A stretch of DNA of 40,000 nt from Glandiceps talaboti (GCF_964340395.1 NC_135552.1:25097181-25137180); one strand, 5' to 3'. Counted from the stretch's first letter, positions 1-24,030 are shown. A program made the numbers and translations. Notes: generated by a model from the sequence alone, not told the origin.

Positions 1-2669
1 TGTGTGTGTGCTGTAATAAAACGCTACAATGAGCTCGAGGACAGATATTGATATAAGATGGCTATTATTACCATAGTGCTTTGAATATGATAAAGAAAAT
101 GATAATGACTGTGTATGAGTTGGCATCGTTAACGCCGTTTGTCGTTCAAGGAAAAATCACAGGGAAAAGGACGAATAATCAATTTTATTCTCGCTAATTT
201 CCGGATTTCTAATATTATTTTGTCCAAATTCAAATTTCACTGTTTTTTCCTATTTCTACCCGTTATCACTGTCTTTAGTTTACCAGCTTTGCATTACTAA
301 GAAGATTACTAATCCGAGAACAAACTCACGGACTAATTGCCCGAGAGTGAGTGCAAACAGTCAGTGTAAACCCAGTGAGTGTAAACATCTACTGATCCGA
401 CTAATGGAAGTACACGGCACGGCCGTAAGAACAAATTTGATTATTCGTCTTTTACCCTGTGGAAAAATACATTAAAGTACTTACACCGAGTTAGTGCGCC
501 CCCAACGATATACTTCTCGAAGGTACGTGAGCTATTTGTCATGTAACGTGAAATGCACATGCATTACGGGTACCACAGGTAACAATTAAGAAAACGTATG
601 CCAGATAATTAAAACGATGACCTTTTCAATTATGTCCTAAACACCGTTTACACCGAATTACAATGTCATTTTAATATACCAGGAACGAAATCACATCAAA
701 ATAATGTTGTTTGTCACCGTCTGCTGCAGCAATAAAACTGTACTGTAACAACTCGGCCACGTTAACAATGCGCAAATAAATTAGCCCATATGGGTGAACC
801 AAATGTATACATTAGCTTTTATTCTCCAATCAAGAACAAAATGAAGTTGCAGCAATGAAAAACAACATATATAACTGGGCTTTGGAACTTTTTTCACTGA
901 AAAATTTGACAGTAACTCTATTGAACATTGTTTGCATGTATTACTAAGTTTTACGTTTGACTTATACATTCATTAACCCACTTAGGGAATATTTTTTTCT
1001 ATTGTGTGACTTTTGGGATAAAGCTTGTTTAGAACTAAGACAATGTCGTCGAACTACCTACTAATCGCTTTAGCATCCCCCCCCCCCGCCAATCTTGGCA
1101 CTCAGTGACCCATCTCTTACTCGTGTACCTTATGAACAAGTTCCGTGAAAATGTTTCTAGGCTGAGCATATTATAGGCATCCGTAAGATTCTTGTAAATC
1201 CCCTTACTAATCGGTACATTGAGTAATTTTGATCAAAGTACTGGTAATGGTCTATTTTTGTTGTTTTATAGTAGACCATAGGTCAGAAGAGCGGTTCTTT
1301 GGATCGCCGGCACCCAATCACATTTTTCATCTTGAAATGCCCTACTGGCCCCCGTACTGGCCTCGCTTTCCACCACTTAGCTAAATATTTATGGGTTGGC
1401 TCTGGTCTAATCACCAGGAATTCTAGCTTAATTGAACGTATCCGGACAGTAATCAATATCATTTTGTAAAGAAGTGGCAGAACAAATATCTCGTATGTCA
1501 CTATACTAGTATGTAGTATATGTGATGTATGTGCGCATGTCGGAAAGGCGCTGTCTGCTCTAAGCCAATCATATCCCAGCATTTGGAGGTGTGTTGGGGG
1601 CGTGACGCAGTTGTTTATTTTTACCATTTTTCCTGTTCTACCATTGAAAAATAGACGTGTTTTTAAGGTAAGTTAAACACTTTTGTATATATCTGGCCAG
1701 AATATAGATTTTTTAGAAAAATTTTTTTCCAAAATCATCTTCCAGACACTGAGCATTACACGTTTTCTTTCTGTCATCGTGTTGAGACCGATACCCGTCG
1801 CTGCCCTGCTATGTGCAAGGTCGTCTTCGTCCATTACTTCCATAGTCAATATTCGGTGTCGGCTGAACATGTATTTCCCTTTCCATTATCACAGTCTAGG
1901 TTTTGATTTTGTTAGATAAGTAGATTTTGACTCGAATCGTCAAATTGGCCATTACATTGTTGTAAAGGCCCACTCTGCATTTATACTGTACCACTGAGGT
2001 TTCACATCGTTTAGTCGTTAGAATCTCAGCTATTTGGTGTACAGATATGTATGTTAAAATGTTGGCCTTAGTAGTACTAAAAATGGGGGCAGCCTCACCA
2101 TTCCCGCGTTTTTACCAGCCTAGACAAGACAGTGACGTACGTAGGACATCATAATCTTGCTGAATATCGTGCATACGTGTCATTTAAGTGAAGTTGGCAT
2201 ATCGGATGATTTCATCCCATTGTGTTTATAGTGGAGTGTTGTTGACGTGTACGAGGTCAATTGAAGGGCATCCTCATGATAACACACATTTCAGGTATCT
2301 GTCATTTTATAATGCCTAGCTGACAGAAAGAAGGAAAGCAACTCAATCCCATTGTTATAGATCATTCGCATGTTACTCAACAAAATACACAAAAATCTTC
2401 AAAATAGACGAACCAGAGGTTTATGTGACAATAGCACATGTTCTACATTTATAACCTCCTGGATATTAATGAATCAATATACAGTAAAACATTAACTACA
2501 TTCGTGCAGGGTCCCTAAAAGCTAGTATACACTATCACGATAATAGTGTTTGCTACGGACCTGTGTTCTGACAAACAAGATAACAACTAATCCCTTGCGT
2601 TACTCAGTAATTGAATTGGTTAGTTTGTGTGTGGGTGGGGTGTGGGGTGGGGGGGGTGGATATGGGTGG

Positions 2670-2700
<31 letters not shown>

Positions 2701-2965
2701 TGTATGTATGTATGTATGTATGTATTATCTATTAATCAATGTCTTCTGTACTGCCTATATATATACATATGAACACAATCAATACATAGCATAGTATAGT
2801 ATGTCTTTACATTTGTTCATCCAGATATTAATATATTGATGTGTATGTGTCGAATCGATGTTTTTTATTTCTTTTGATTCATAAACATAAACAACTTTTC
2901 AAGTTAATGATCAATTACCAAAAAGTGAAAATTTCAGACGCAATGAAATTCCTCAATTTTTTCAG
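1..2965. other. Intergenic region, no supported gene
   Basis: No conserved domain or convincing exon was recognised in this stretch. Short open frames occur on both strands (for example minus 1283-1627 and minus 1673-1870), but none has recognisable homology or a consistent pair of splice sites. A C-rich run lies near 1078-1087. The last part is presumably the upstream intron or 5' region of the first GIMAP gene, because a splice acceptor-like tract ends at 2965. Confidence 0.5.
2671..2725. repeat. (GTAT)n microsatellite
   Basis: An uninterrupted tetranucleotide tract of about 13 units follows a G-rich stretch (2628-2670). It lies about 250 bp upstream of the first GIMAP coding exon. Confidence 0.95.
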
Positions 2966-2969
2966 AACC

Positions 2970-3806
2970 ATGAGTTCAAAACAAAGAATGGACACACAAA
3001 CAATTCCAGAGGGAGAGAAGTTGAACATACTATTACTTGGTAAAACAGGAAGTGGTAAAAGTGCAACTGGAAATACCATCGTTGGGAAGCCGGTGTTTCA
3101 CAGCGTTCGGTCTCTTGTGTCATCAACCGCCGCCACTGAATGGGGAAAGCGCAACGGTGGCCGTGAGATTGTTGTCATCGACACACCGGGACTTTTTGAC
3201 ACACGGGATCATTTGTCACATATGCATGTGCTCACCGAGATCAGTAAGTCTGTTGGTATAGCCATGACCCAGGGAAACGGGATGGACGCATTTGTTCTCA
3301 CTCTCAATGCCGATGAGCGATTGACAGAGGAGGGAATATCCTCTATCAAGTTCATGCGACAAATATTTGGTGAAGATGTTATGAATCATATGATTATTCT
3401 TTTTACAAGGAAAGATCACCTGGACAAGGACGGGGTCACGTTGAAGCAGTATCTTGAAGACTCGCCCCCATTCCTTTCAAAGCTCATCCAAGAATGTGAC
3501 AATCGTGTCATCGCATTTGATAACAAAAACGAGGCTGCTAGGGAAGCACAGGTGGCAAGGTTTGTCGGTATTGTCGATCAGATGAAAAGAGATAACGACA
3601 ACAAACCTTTCAGAAATCATCTCACTGATCGCGTAAAAGAGGTGTTAGAAATTGACAGAGAGCAGAACTATGGAGGAATACCAAACGCTAAAGAACAGCA
3701 ATGTATAGATATAGCTGGAGGTGACGCTGTTATCCTCAGATCTATCAAAGCCATATTCATTAGGATCATAGCCCATGCTATGACGATGATGTGGGGATAT
3801 CATTAA
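2970..3806 (+). CDS. GIMAP/AIG1-family GTPase (copy 1)
   Basis: Predicted GTP-binding protein of the AIG1/GIMAP (immune-associated nucleotide-binding) family, 278 residues. Visible motifs are the G1 P-loop GKTGSGKSATGN from residue 24, G3 DTPG at about residue 71, and G4 TRKD at about 146-149, with the family-typical stretch between G3 and G4. Family members are septin/dynamin-like GTPases that oligomerise on membranes; in invertebrates they often form expanded clusters linked to immune or stress responses. The frame is open upstream to 2841, but a splice acceptor (T-rich tract, CAG ending at 2965) lies just before the ATG at 2970. I therefore take this as the coding exon and expect a separate 5' UTR exon upstream, which I did not find. 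The C-terminus ends in a hydrophobic segment (ILRSIKAIFIRIIAHAM) that may anchor it to membrane, as in some GIMAPs. A second related gene follows at 7465. Family assignment is secure; function in this animal is inferred. Confidence 0.9.
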   Translation: MSSKQRMDTQTIPEGEKLNILLLGKTGSGKSATGNTIVGKPVFHSVRSLVSSTAATEWGKRNGGREIVVIDTPGLFDTRDHLSHMHVLTEISKSVGIAMTQGNGMDAFVLTLNADERLTEEGISSIKFMRQIFGEDVMNHMIILFTRKDHLDKDGVTLKQYLEDSPPFLSKLIQECDNRVIAFDNKNEAAREAQVARFVGIVDQMKRDNDNKPFRNHLTDRVKEVLEIDREQNYGGIPNAKEQQCIDIAGGDAVILRSIKAIFIRIIAHAMTMMWGYH

Positions 3807-3848
3807 GACCTATCGTGCTACATCCACAAATTGTGTGAATAAGCCAAA

Positions 3849-3854
3849 AATAAA
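3849..3854 (+). terminator. Polyadenylation signal of GIMAP copy 1
   Basis: A canonical AATAAA lies about 43 bases after the stop codon of the first GIMAP gene, giving a short 3' UTR. Confidence 0.6.
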
Positions 3855-3987
3855 TGTAGGTGTGCATAGGACCAAGTACTTGGTGACAATGTATATATCG
3901 AGAGAACAGCTGTACACATTTTAGATATTATCATAGGCATATTAGAATATCACATAAATGATTGAATTTTGATAGTCGAGATGAACG

Positions 3988-4214
3988 CAATCTGATTAAA
4001 ATCTGATGTTAGATAGGCTGGTTTTCCTGTATTTACCTTTATTCCATCGTTATTGCGTCTTTAACGTGAGTTTTTTTTCCCTAGGCGAACGCCTTTCTAA
4101 CGTTAGAAAGGCGTTCGCCCAGGAAAAAAAACTCACGTAAAAGACGCAATAACGATGGAATAAAGGTAAATACAGGAAAACCAGCCTATCTAACATCAGA
4201 TTTTAATCAGATTG
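3988..4214. mobile_element. Palindromic foldback MITE with 9-bp target duplication
   Basis: The 227-bp element is almost entirely two inverted arms of about 113 bp meeting at AACGTT near 4101. The ends are CAATCTGATTAAAATCTGAT and its reverse complement. The arms differ at only a few sites, in the TTTAACG and CCCTAGG regions. It is flanked by the direct repeat AGATGAACG (3979-3987 and 4215-4223), a perfect 9-bp target-site duplication. It has no coding capacity, so it would be a non-autonomous DNA element. A 9-bp duplication fits Mutator-like elements best, but that class is an inference. Related sequences occur at 6420 and 22901. Confidence 0.85.
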
Positions 4215-4493
4215 AGATGAACGTTAACAGAAACATACAGACAACTCTGTATCATGACGTAGAGTACTCGTAGTTACTATTTGACATTTACAAAAGCCAA
4301 ATATATACAAGCATTGTTGAAATTAGTGATGTCGAAATCAACCTTTTTTTATTTGATGGCGTTTGTAGTTGGGTGTTCATCTATGAAATCTGCCAGTTTC
4401 ACATGAATTACAATAAGACTGCCTATTTGATACACTTCATACTAGTTTACCGTACCAAATGTAATTTCACTCATTTATGAGGACAATAGCGAA

Positions 4494-4497
<4 letters not shown>

Positions 4498-4535
<38 letters not shown>

Positions 4536-4538
4536 TGT

Positions 4539-4631
<93 letters not shown>
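4498..4631. repeat. (GA)n microsatellite
   Basis: About 130 bp of GA dinucleotide, interrupted once by a short GTGTGTGAGTGA patch near 4532-4545. Open frames across it are repeat artefacts. Confidence 0.97.
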
Positions 4632-4634
<3 letters not shown>

Positions 4635-6419
4635 GCAGAAAAACATAGGAGTTCGAATGGCTTTGACATGACTCAGAACAATTTCATATTAAAGTGTAGC
4701 GTACTTGCTTAGATCATAGATCCTTGATATGTTACTTGCATTGTCTTTCCCACTATTTACATGACGACATACTGACAACCAAGATTTATAACTTTGCATC
4801 CACGCATGACAGGTGACCCTGTTTGAACCTAAAGAATGACACGGTTGAAAATTCAAACTTCAAACAAAGTAAGTAGTCAGAAGTATGTAATATGCAAGTG
4901 AATTTGTTTTAACTCAACTAGTCGAAATTCGCATTATTATTCAAGATTTAAAGTATATACACATTTATAAATGAACGCCAATCGTCTGAGTAGTTAGCAT
5001 TCTTTAATTTTGATCTTTTAGAGATACTGTTAAATATAATCAATCTGTTTTCCCCTCAGAGCATATCACATCCCATGTCAAGTACACAAATAGATGCAAT
5101 TTAAATACAAGACACTGTAAGGATGTAGTGAGACAAAATAGTCGGACCAACATTATCAACACATGATAGATAAATGAATATAAAAAAAATACTCTATTTA
5201 CTTTGTCTACATCCTATACTATATTCTAAATATACTATATTCACAATTTACTTCTATAACAGTCTAAGGTGATTGGTGACCATGTTGTAAAATGTAATGA
5301 TGCAATAAATATCTATTTTCAATAGACCTTCCAATTCATGTGTATTGCATGGTAGTATTTCTTTTCACTGTGAATGTGATTGTCCTACGGCTGTTACAAA
5401 GTGAAGTAGTGTTGCCTAGTTACAAGTAATATGTCGGATGAGAACAACTCATAATACAATACACGTATTGACGCCATGATGGACATATCAGCTTGTACTG
5501 CTTATTACGTCACTGTTCAAAATGCACCGATTTAAAAATGTACAGACGTCAGGAAAGGTGTAAATATGTGCAGTGTATGTATTCACATGTTTATTTGCGA
5601 ATCGCAAGCGTTTTATATTGTCGTAGGTAGCTATATACCATAAATATATTTTCTTTATTATTTTCGACATAATTTATTTACATTTTTCGGCTAACTGGAG
5701 GATGTATTATCACCTATTGGTCAACTCTACCAACATCCTATAAATTCATATTTTGTTGACAAACAATACTAAACGGGGCGATACGCGATTGTTTACATAC
5801 GGATATCATGCCAGTGTACAAAGTACGTACCATCAACTAGACAGGTCGGATCGGAATAATGGAACGTTTCCAGGAAAGGTTTTGTGTTCGTTCAATCGTT
5901 CAGTTACAGTAATTGTAGAATGGATTTTTTCCCTCTGAAGGACGAGAGCTAAAGTCACAACCTCAATGATATCTGTTTAATGTTGCCGAATATGGGCAAA
6001 GGGTCAAACAGATCCGTCTATTATAATATAAACATGAACTAGCTCGACCCTGAACATTCCATATTATAGTATGTGACGAAAATAGCCAGAGTTTAAAGTC
6101 AATACTTGTGAAGGTTAACATACAATGGGGCGACTAGGGTAAAATTCACAGCTACGGTACATAATAATTTTTATCATGTTTGTTCCATTTTTAGATTTTG
6201 AACTTTACAATAGTTAACATTCATACTGAAAGGTCACAAGGTCAATTTTGCTATATGCGGTAGTATCAGTGATAGCCGACGTCTCTAAGTAGAATCATAA
6301 AATGTACATTAACTGTAGACTTTTGATTACCTTTATCATTAGTAACCCTAAAAGCTTGGTCAACAGTCTTTTGTCTCTTCGTTCAATATAAAAAAAACCC
6401 GTAATGTACAGCATCCAGA

Positions 6420-6487
6420 CAATCTGATTAAAATCCGATGTAGATGTCGGCTAATCGTGCATTGCTATCTTACCTTCGTTATTTAGC
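6420..6487. mobile_element. Truncated relative of the palindromic element
   Basis: It begins with CAATCTGATTAAAATCCGAT, differing at one base from the terminus of the element at 3988. It follows that element's left arm with substitutions (TAGATGTCGGCT..., CTTACCTTCGTTATT). No matching right arm was found nearby, so this looks like a solo, decayed half-element. Confidence 0.6.
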
Positions 6488-6587
6488 TTGAATTGACCTT
6501 CGTAGTACATTTTGTACATGTTTTATACGTTTTTAGCCTGATCGCCTCCTCTACAGAGGCCTCCTCTTAGTTTAGATTTGAGTTAAT

Positions 6588-6589
6588 GT

Positions 6590-6657
<68 letters not shown>

Positions 6658-6659
6658 GG
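6588..6659. repeat. (GTT)n microsatellite
   Basis: About 24 uninterrupted trinucleotide units in the spacer between the two GIMAP genes. Confidence 0.97.
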
Positions 6660-7464
6660 TCTTTTTTTCAGTACAATGCAATATTAATGTTCCATTGTTC
6701 TCATTCATTTGGATATTTTTTTATATAAAACAAGAAAGAATCGAGAAACACGATCGTAATTAATTAGTAGAAAAGGTTATTCATCAGCAAAAATGATAAA
6801 TTTAATATTCGCGACATTTCAAGCCAGATAGTGAAGTGCAAGTCTCTATAGCGCCATCCAATTCCCTCAAATTAGTTCCTATTATATCAACCTTTTTTGT
6901 TTTAAAAAATATTTGGAACATTACTTCATTTGTTTTAGAAAATTTGATGAACAAGCTATTAAAGTTAATTGGTTTGGCATTGTAACAATTATTTTTAATA
7001 AGTGGTATAGTGTTACACTGGATCAAAACATGGCTTTGCCGTTCGATCGATCAGACACCACAGCATTCTCCAAATTGCAATCCCACCCTTCCCTCAGGCT
7101 ATTATTCATCATACTGAACCCGATATCATGATAAGACCTGCAATAAAAAATCATGGTACCAGTAATAAGCGTCATATGTTGCAGGATATGGAATGAATGT
7201 TGTTGACATCCGGTGATTCTAATTATGACGTTAATCACCCTAGGGATTACTGTGCCAGGCTGTATGCATATTATGCATATCAACCGATGCATTCATCTAT
7301 TAATATTAACATCTCATCTAGTGTCTGGGTTGATTTAGACATGTTTAAATTCCCCATTTTGAAATTTCAATCGAAACCATTTGTTAAACTTAATTTCTGT
7401 ATTTGGATTCTACAGGATCACTGTTCCAAACATCAGGTTAGTTTATTCACAAAGAATTTCCATT

Positions 7465-8313
7465 ATGGCATCCTGGAGAACATTACCAACGATGGACTAT
7501 TACTTGAAAAAGTCTCGTTTCAACGCCTTCTGTATACCAGCTGATGACGACACAACTGTGCCAATAGGTCAAAGGTTAAACGTGGTTATTATTGGTAGGA
7601 CCGGTAGTGGTAAAAGTGCTACAGGCAACAGTATAGTTGGAAGTCGTAAGTTTGCCAGTAGACTAACACCCAAGGCAGTGACACAGACCACACAGTGGGC
7701 TACTAGAACAGATGACAGAGAAATAATGGTTATTGACACACCTGGAATATATGACAACCGAATGAATTTCACGTATGGCGAGATTCTTTCAGAAATAGGA
7801 AAATGTGTGGAAATTGCCAAAATGGAGAGTACCAAGGGTCTGCATGCTATTCTGTTAACAATAAATGCAAACTGTCGTCTTACTGATGAACAGTCTTCAA
7901 GTATAGAAATCCTCCATAAAACATTCGGTGATGATTTCACAAAATATCTCATTATTGTCTTCACCAGGGGTGATGCATTGGAGGAAGAAGGCCTATCTTT
8001 AGACTCCCTTTTAAGTAACAAACCAAGATTTCTAGAAACTTTGTTAAATGCTTGCAATCAGCGTTGCATGATTTTCAACAACTGGACAACAAATGTGAGA
8101 AAACAAAAGCAACAGGTGGCAGACTTGGTGAGGTTGATTGATAGGATGTATATTGACAATGGATGTAAGACATTCACAGCAAATATCATGGAGAATATAT
8201 CAACAGCAGTGACTGATGAACAACAACAGAATCGCAATTTACTTTTCATTGGTCTTACAAAACATGTTACAGATACAGTCAATATGACAGACATCATAAG
8301 TAGCACCAAATGA
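7465..8313 (+). CDS. GIMAP/AIG1-family GTPase (copy 2)
   Basis: Second AIG1/GIMAP-type GTPase, 282 residues, same orientation as and clearly similar along its length to the gene at 2970; the two are best read as tandem duplicates. G1 is GRTGSGKSATGN from residue 44, G3 is DTPG at about 91, and the G4 position reads TRGD at about 167 instead of the TRKD of copy 1. The N-terminus is about 20 residues longer than copy 1. I chose the ATG at 7465 because a splice acceptor (TTCTACAG ending at 7415) lies upstream and this is the first in-frame ATG after it. The frame is also open back to 7381. The C-terminus lacks the hydrophobic tail seen in copy 1, so it is probably cytosolic. The family normally acts as membrane-associated GTPase oligomers; the role here is inferred. 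Confidence 0.9.
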   Translation: MASWRTLPTMDYYLKKSRFNAFCIPADDDTTVPIGQRLNVVIIGRTGSGKSATGNSIVGSRKFASRLTPKAVTQTTQWATRTDDREIMVIDTPGIYDNRMNFTYGEILSEIGKCVEIAKMESTKGLHAILLTINANCRLTDEQSSSIEILHKTFGDDFTKYLIIVFTRGDALEEEGLSLDSLLSNKPRFLETLLNACNQRCMIFNNWTTNVRKQKQQVADLVRLIDRMYIDNGCKTFTANIMENISTAVTDEQQQNRNLLFIGLTKHVTDTVNMTDIISSTK

Positions 8314-8435
8314 AATCCAAAATGACCAACACCATTCAATGAGTAAACGCAGGGGGATAAGAAATGTGATTTTTTTTCTTATAGAGCACAAAATGCATGT
8401 GCAAGTGTCAAGTTTTAGTGAAAGAGTTTCTCAAC

Positions 8436-8441
8436 AATAAA
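8436..8441 (+). terminator. Polyadenylation signal of GIMAP copy 2
   Basis: AATAAA lies about 120 bases after the stop codon of the second GIMAP gene. Confidence 0.55.
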
Positions 8442-8636
8442 GGATTTCTAAGATTAAAGGTGAAAACAATACATCTATTTTATTAGTGCATCACCTGTAT
8501 GCATTCTCACAAACTAATGTAAGTAAGAGCCTATTTTTCCACTGACGCAACAAAAAATAGTCCTCTTGGCAGTGTGTCTTGTTCAGTTGCCATGAACACA
8601 CCTGTGGTTTACAATGATACTTACATTAACCCTCTC

Positions 8637-8661
8637 AAACAAACAAACAAACAAACAAACA
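8637..8661. repeat. (AAAC)n tract
   Basis: Six units of the tetranucleotide, AT-rich flanks. Confidence 0.9.
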
Positions 8662-9562
8662 ATGCATTTTTTAACTATTTATTAATAAACCACAGTATTG
8701 GCTGTAATCAATATAACAGCTCTCAATAAAAAACAGTTCATTTGCACAGGCAATCAACTAGCAATATAAAATAATTGATATTCAGTCGTTAGATCAATTG
8801 AAAGATTAAAATCACAACTGTTACAAGAAATGTTTGTAAATTAAAAGTGTCATCAACAATATATGACACTAACATGTAAAATAGTTCAAAATTGTAAAAT
8901 TGTATTTTTTTCATAACAACTTGAATTATGAGTTACAGTAAGGTTGGTATCAACATCAAACTGAGGTAAAACAAATGCAAGAAGTATTAATCTCACCTGA
9001 AAATAAGGATTTGACAGATATTCTGTAATATTATAGATAATTATTTTTGATGATAATCAGGTTTCATTTAAATGAAAATAAAATTAGAGTAAAACAGTGA
9101 CAAATTCTAATGTTGTATATTGTATGTGTATGAATTCATAGAATGCATGCAGTTGCTAAATGTCTAATTAATGACAAGGTGGCATTGTTCAAAGAAGTAA
9201 TATGTCAATTTACAGTCTATGTCAATATTACAGCTCAGACATGCATTTCTTTGTTGGTTTGAGATTAAAATTAGAAGGGAAGCAGTACAACCTGTAACAT
9301 CAAAGTAAATTGTTTTCACAGCATAATACTCGTTTATAAAATTTTCATCAAAAGTATACTGTTTTAATTGCTTTTATATGAGCCAAGTATGTGGCTCTAT
9401 GTAGACAATTTGTAAACCATGGTTTCAGCTAAGAATCAGCCAGTGTATTACAGTGAATGATAGCAATAACATAGATATCATCAGTCACAAATATGATAAT
9501 ATTAGTTCTCAATGAGATCTTGAAAATAGTTCATGCCATCACTGACTATTTACTTGCTTTGA

Positions 9563-9606
9563 GCATAGATCCTCCACCAGGGTCTATGTTGGTGGAGGGT
9601 CTATGC
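9563..9606. repeat. Strong hairpin in probable TEX14 3' UTR
   Basis: GCATAGATCCTCCACC (9563-9578) and GGTGGAGGGTCTATGC (9591-9606) form a 16-bp stem with one non-Watson-Crick position (an A·G on the plus strand) and a 12-base loop. The loop itself carries another copy of GGTCTATG. On the minus strand it lies about 320 bases after the TEX14 stop codon. Confidence 0.7.
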
Positions 9607-9760
9607 TTTGAGCTGCCAACATTGTTTACAGATTGATTACATTTACAGCCCCCACAGGGTTCATAATTAAAGTAATTATATACTTTATACTGTTTTACTG
9701 GTTGTAGAAATTTGTTTAACTTGTTATCAGCAAACAAAAGCATTAGGCTTGCATGTTGGT

Positions 9761-9836
9761 ATTAGCCTAGATTCTATGCTCATCATTGGTCCATTACTCT
9801 TTGTACAATTAACAAGCATATAGAATCTAGACTAAT
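9761..9836. repeat. Inverted repeat (foldback), about 20-bp arms
   Basis: ATTAGCCTAGATTCTATGCT (9761-9780) is matched in inverse by AGCATATAGAATCTAGACTAAT (about 9815-9836), with a 34-bp spacer. This could be a tiny terminal-inverted-repeat remnant or an RNA hairpin in the 3' UTR. No target duplication was recognised. Confidence 0.6.
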
Positions 9837-9925
9837 AAATACAGAATGCAACATTATGGTTGCAATAGAAACATTAACAACATCACCAAACTTATAAAAA
9901 GTCTCCAATACTATCATGTTGCAGT

Positions 9926-22613
<12,688 letters not shown>

Positions 22614-22900
22614 CCTGCAAAGTTTTTACCAAAAATTATTCAACGTCCCGTAAATTTGGCCGTACATCTGATCTGAGACCTCGACCGTCTACTACATCAG
22701 CGACAGAAACAGACAACAGAGTCGAAGTGTAAGAACAGTTTTCATTGGTGTAAAGTTTCCACATCCTCCAATAGTGGCGCCTGTTTCATCACAACGTCAC
22801 GACCTTCTCGCTATGACACATGGGATATTAGTAGCATATTGCTCGGTGGTTGGAGTGACACACACACACGGACGCGGTGGTGTTCCAGTGCACTGCAGTG

Positions 22901-23113
22901 TGATTAAAAATAAAATCTGATGTGATGTAAACGGCTAAATGCCTGTATTTACATCTATTTCCATCGTTTTGTGTCGTGTGTTTTGCTCCGAGTGTTCGCC
23001 GCGTGGGAAGGCGGCGTTGAGTCGGAACAAAACAAACAACACAGCGATGGAAATAGAGGTAAATATAGGCATCTATCTAGCCGCTTTCACCACATCAGAT
23101 TTTAATCAGATTG
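22901..23113. mobile_element. Diverged foldback element of the 3988 family
   Basis: The right end (TCAGATTTTAATCAGATTG) is the same terminus as the element at 3988. Both arms share its internal landmarks (TGTATTTACATCTATTTCCATCG, and the inverse CGATGGAAATAGAGGTAAATA). The arms are recognisably inverted but clearly diverged, and the left end carries a short A-rich insertion. The centre is a GC-richer stem around CGCCGC/GGCGGCG (about 22997-23016). No clean target duplication was found. Confidence 0.7.
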
Positions 23114-23135
23114 AGTGTTCGCTCTATATACATAC

Positions 23136-23312
23136 CTCAGACCACGGTCCACGTTTGCGGTGCTCTGAGTTTCTCCGTAGTTCTTGCAAAGTTCGAGAAC
23201 GACGTGCAATTTCAACTTGATTCGTATGTTGGATGGCTTTTTCAAGGACTTCGAATGGGGAGGGGGGTGTTATGTTTGTTGAGGTAATATTCTTTGAAAA
23301 GAAAGGCGTCAT
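23136..23312 (-). CDS. Possible orphan first exon, 59 codons
   Basis: An ATG in good context (AAAATGA) opens a 59-codon frame rich in charged residues (VLEKAIQHTNQVEIARRSRT). It ends at a strong donor (CTGAG/GTATGT) in phase 0. It does not match the phase needed for TEX14 exon 2. If spliced to an acceptor at 22615 (TTTGCAG) it would run into TGA three codons later, acting as an upstream ORF in the TEX14 leader. I do not recognise the peptide. It may be a TEX14 5' UTR exon, a separate gene, or chance. Confidence 0.25.
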
Positions 23313-23999
23313 TTTGGATGGACAGTTCACTATTTGAAGTGTCCGCATTTTTAGCATCATCTTTTATGGCACAATCTGAAAAAGTCTGGATCACCATTCC
23401 CGGGGATGGGGACTCCATTCGTAATGCTACACTGATGTTAGCTCATCTCAGCGCAGACTTTCACACCAATCTTCTCATAGAGCAACGTGAATTGTTCTTA
23501 CATTGGCAGTGTTATGGTTTTGAAACTATGTCTATCATGAACGGCAAACATGATTACATAATTACGTACTTATAATCGTGGAAGAATTCAAATTGATCTT
23601 TAACCACCATAAAGAAAAACTGTTTTAAACCTTAACGTGAAAAAGTATATGTAAGCTTACTCTTCTCCTGATATAACTGATGATGTTAATCTATTTCCAT
23701 ACAGCTACATGTCACTTATTTTCATGTTTGCAGGTTTATTTTATTTTTCTTTGTGCTTTACGTCAAACTTACGTGGCTCAACTTTCGAAAGAAGAATGTC
23801 CGATACTTGGAGATTTCATTTATGTATGCCGATATTCATTAGACATATTTCTCCATACTTCTGCCTGCCTGTGAATCAACTAGAGAAGTTTATGTTTTTT
23901 GATAATTGAGGCAAATTTCAGACGATCTACTAGACGAAGACAAATTAATTTTTAATTATCAGATCTGATTTCAATTATGATACACAAAAGGCCTATCAA

Positions 24000-24000
<1 letters not shown>

Positions 24001-24030
<30 letters not shown>

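Larger units (their letters stand above)
3855..7415. other. Spacer between the two GIMAP genes
   Basis: No gene was recognised. It contains the palindromic element (3988-4214), a GA microsatellite (4498-4631), a truncated relative of the palindromic element (6420-6487) and a GTT microsatellite (6588-6659). The final part should include the 5' region of the second GIMAP gene, whose acceptor-like site ends at 7415. Confidence 0.6.
8442..9925. other. Tail-to-tail spacer and probable TEX14 3' UTR
   Basis: No coding exon was recognised. It holds an (AAAC)n tract (8637-8661), a hairpin (9563-9606) and a foldback (9761-9836). On the minus strand, candidate poly(A) hexamers for the TEX14-like gene are ATTAAA at about 9368-9363 and AATAAA at 8683-8678; which one is used cannot be told from sequence. 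Confidence 0.5.

Noticed and set aside
1283-1870. Two minus-strand open frames (114 and 65 codons), the second with a coding-like stretch MEVMDEDDLAHSRAATG
   Set aside because: No recognised homology, no donor of good quality and no partner exons, so they cannot be told from chance frames.
4475-4671. Long Arg-Glu and Ser-Leu alternating open frames on both strands
   Set aside because: They are translations of the GA microsatellite.
23294-23575. Plus-strand 93-codon frame containing KVWITIPGDGDS
   Set aside because: No family recognised and no splice or start context that makes it convincing; it overlaps the minus-strand candidate exon.
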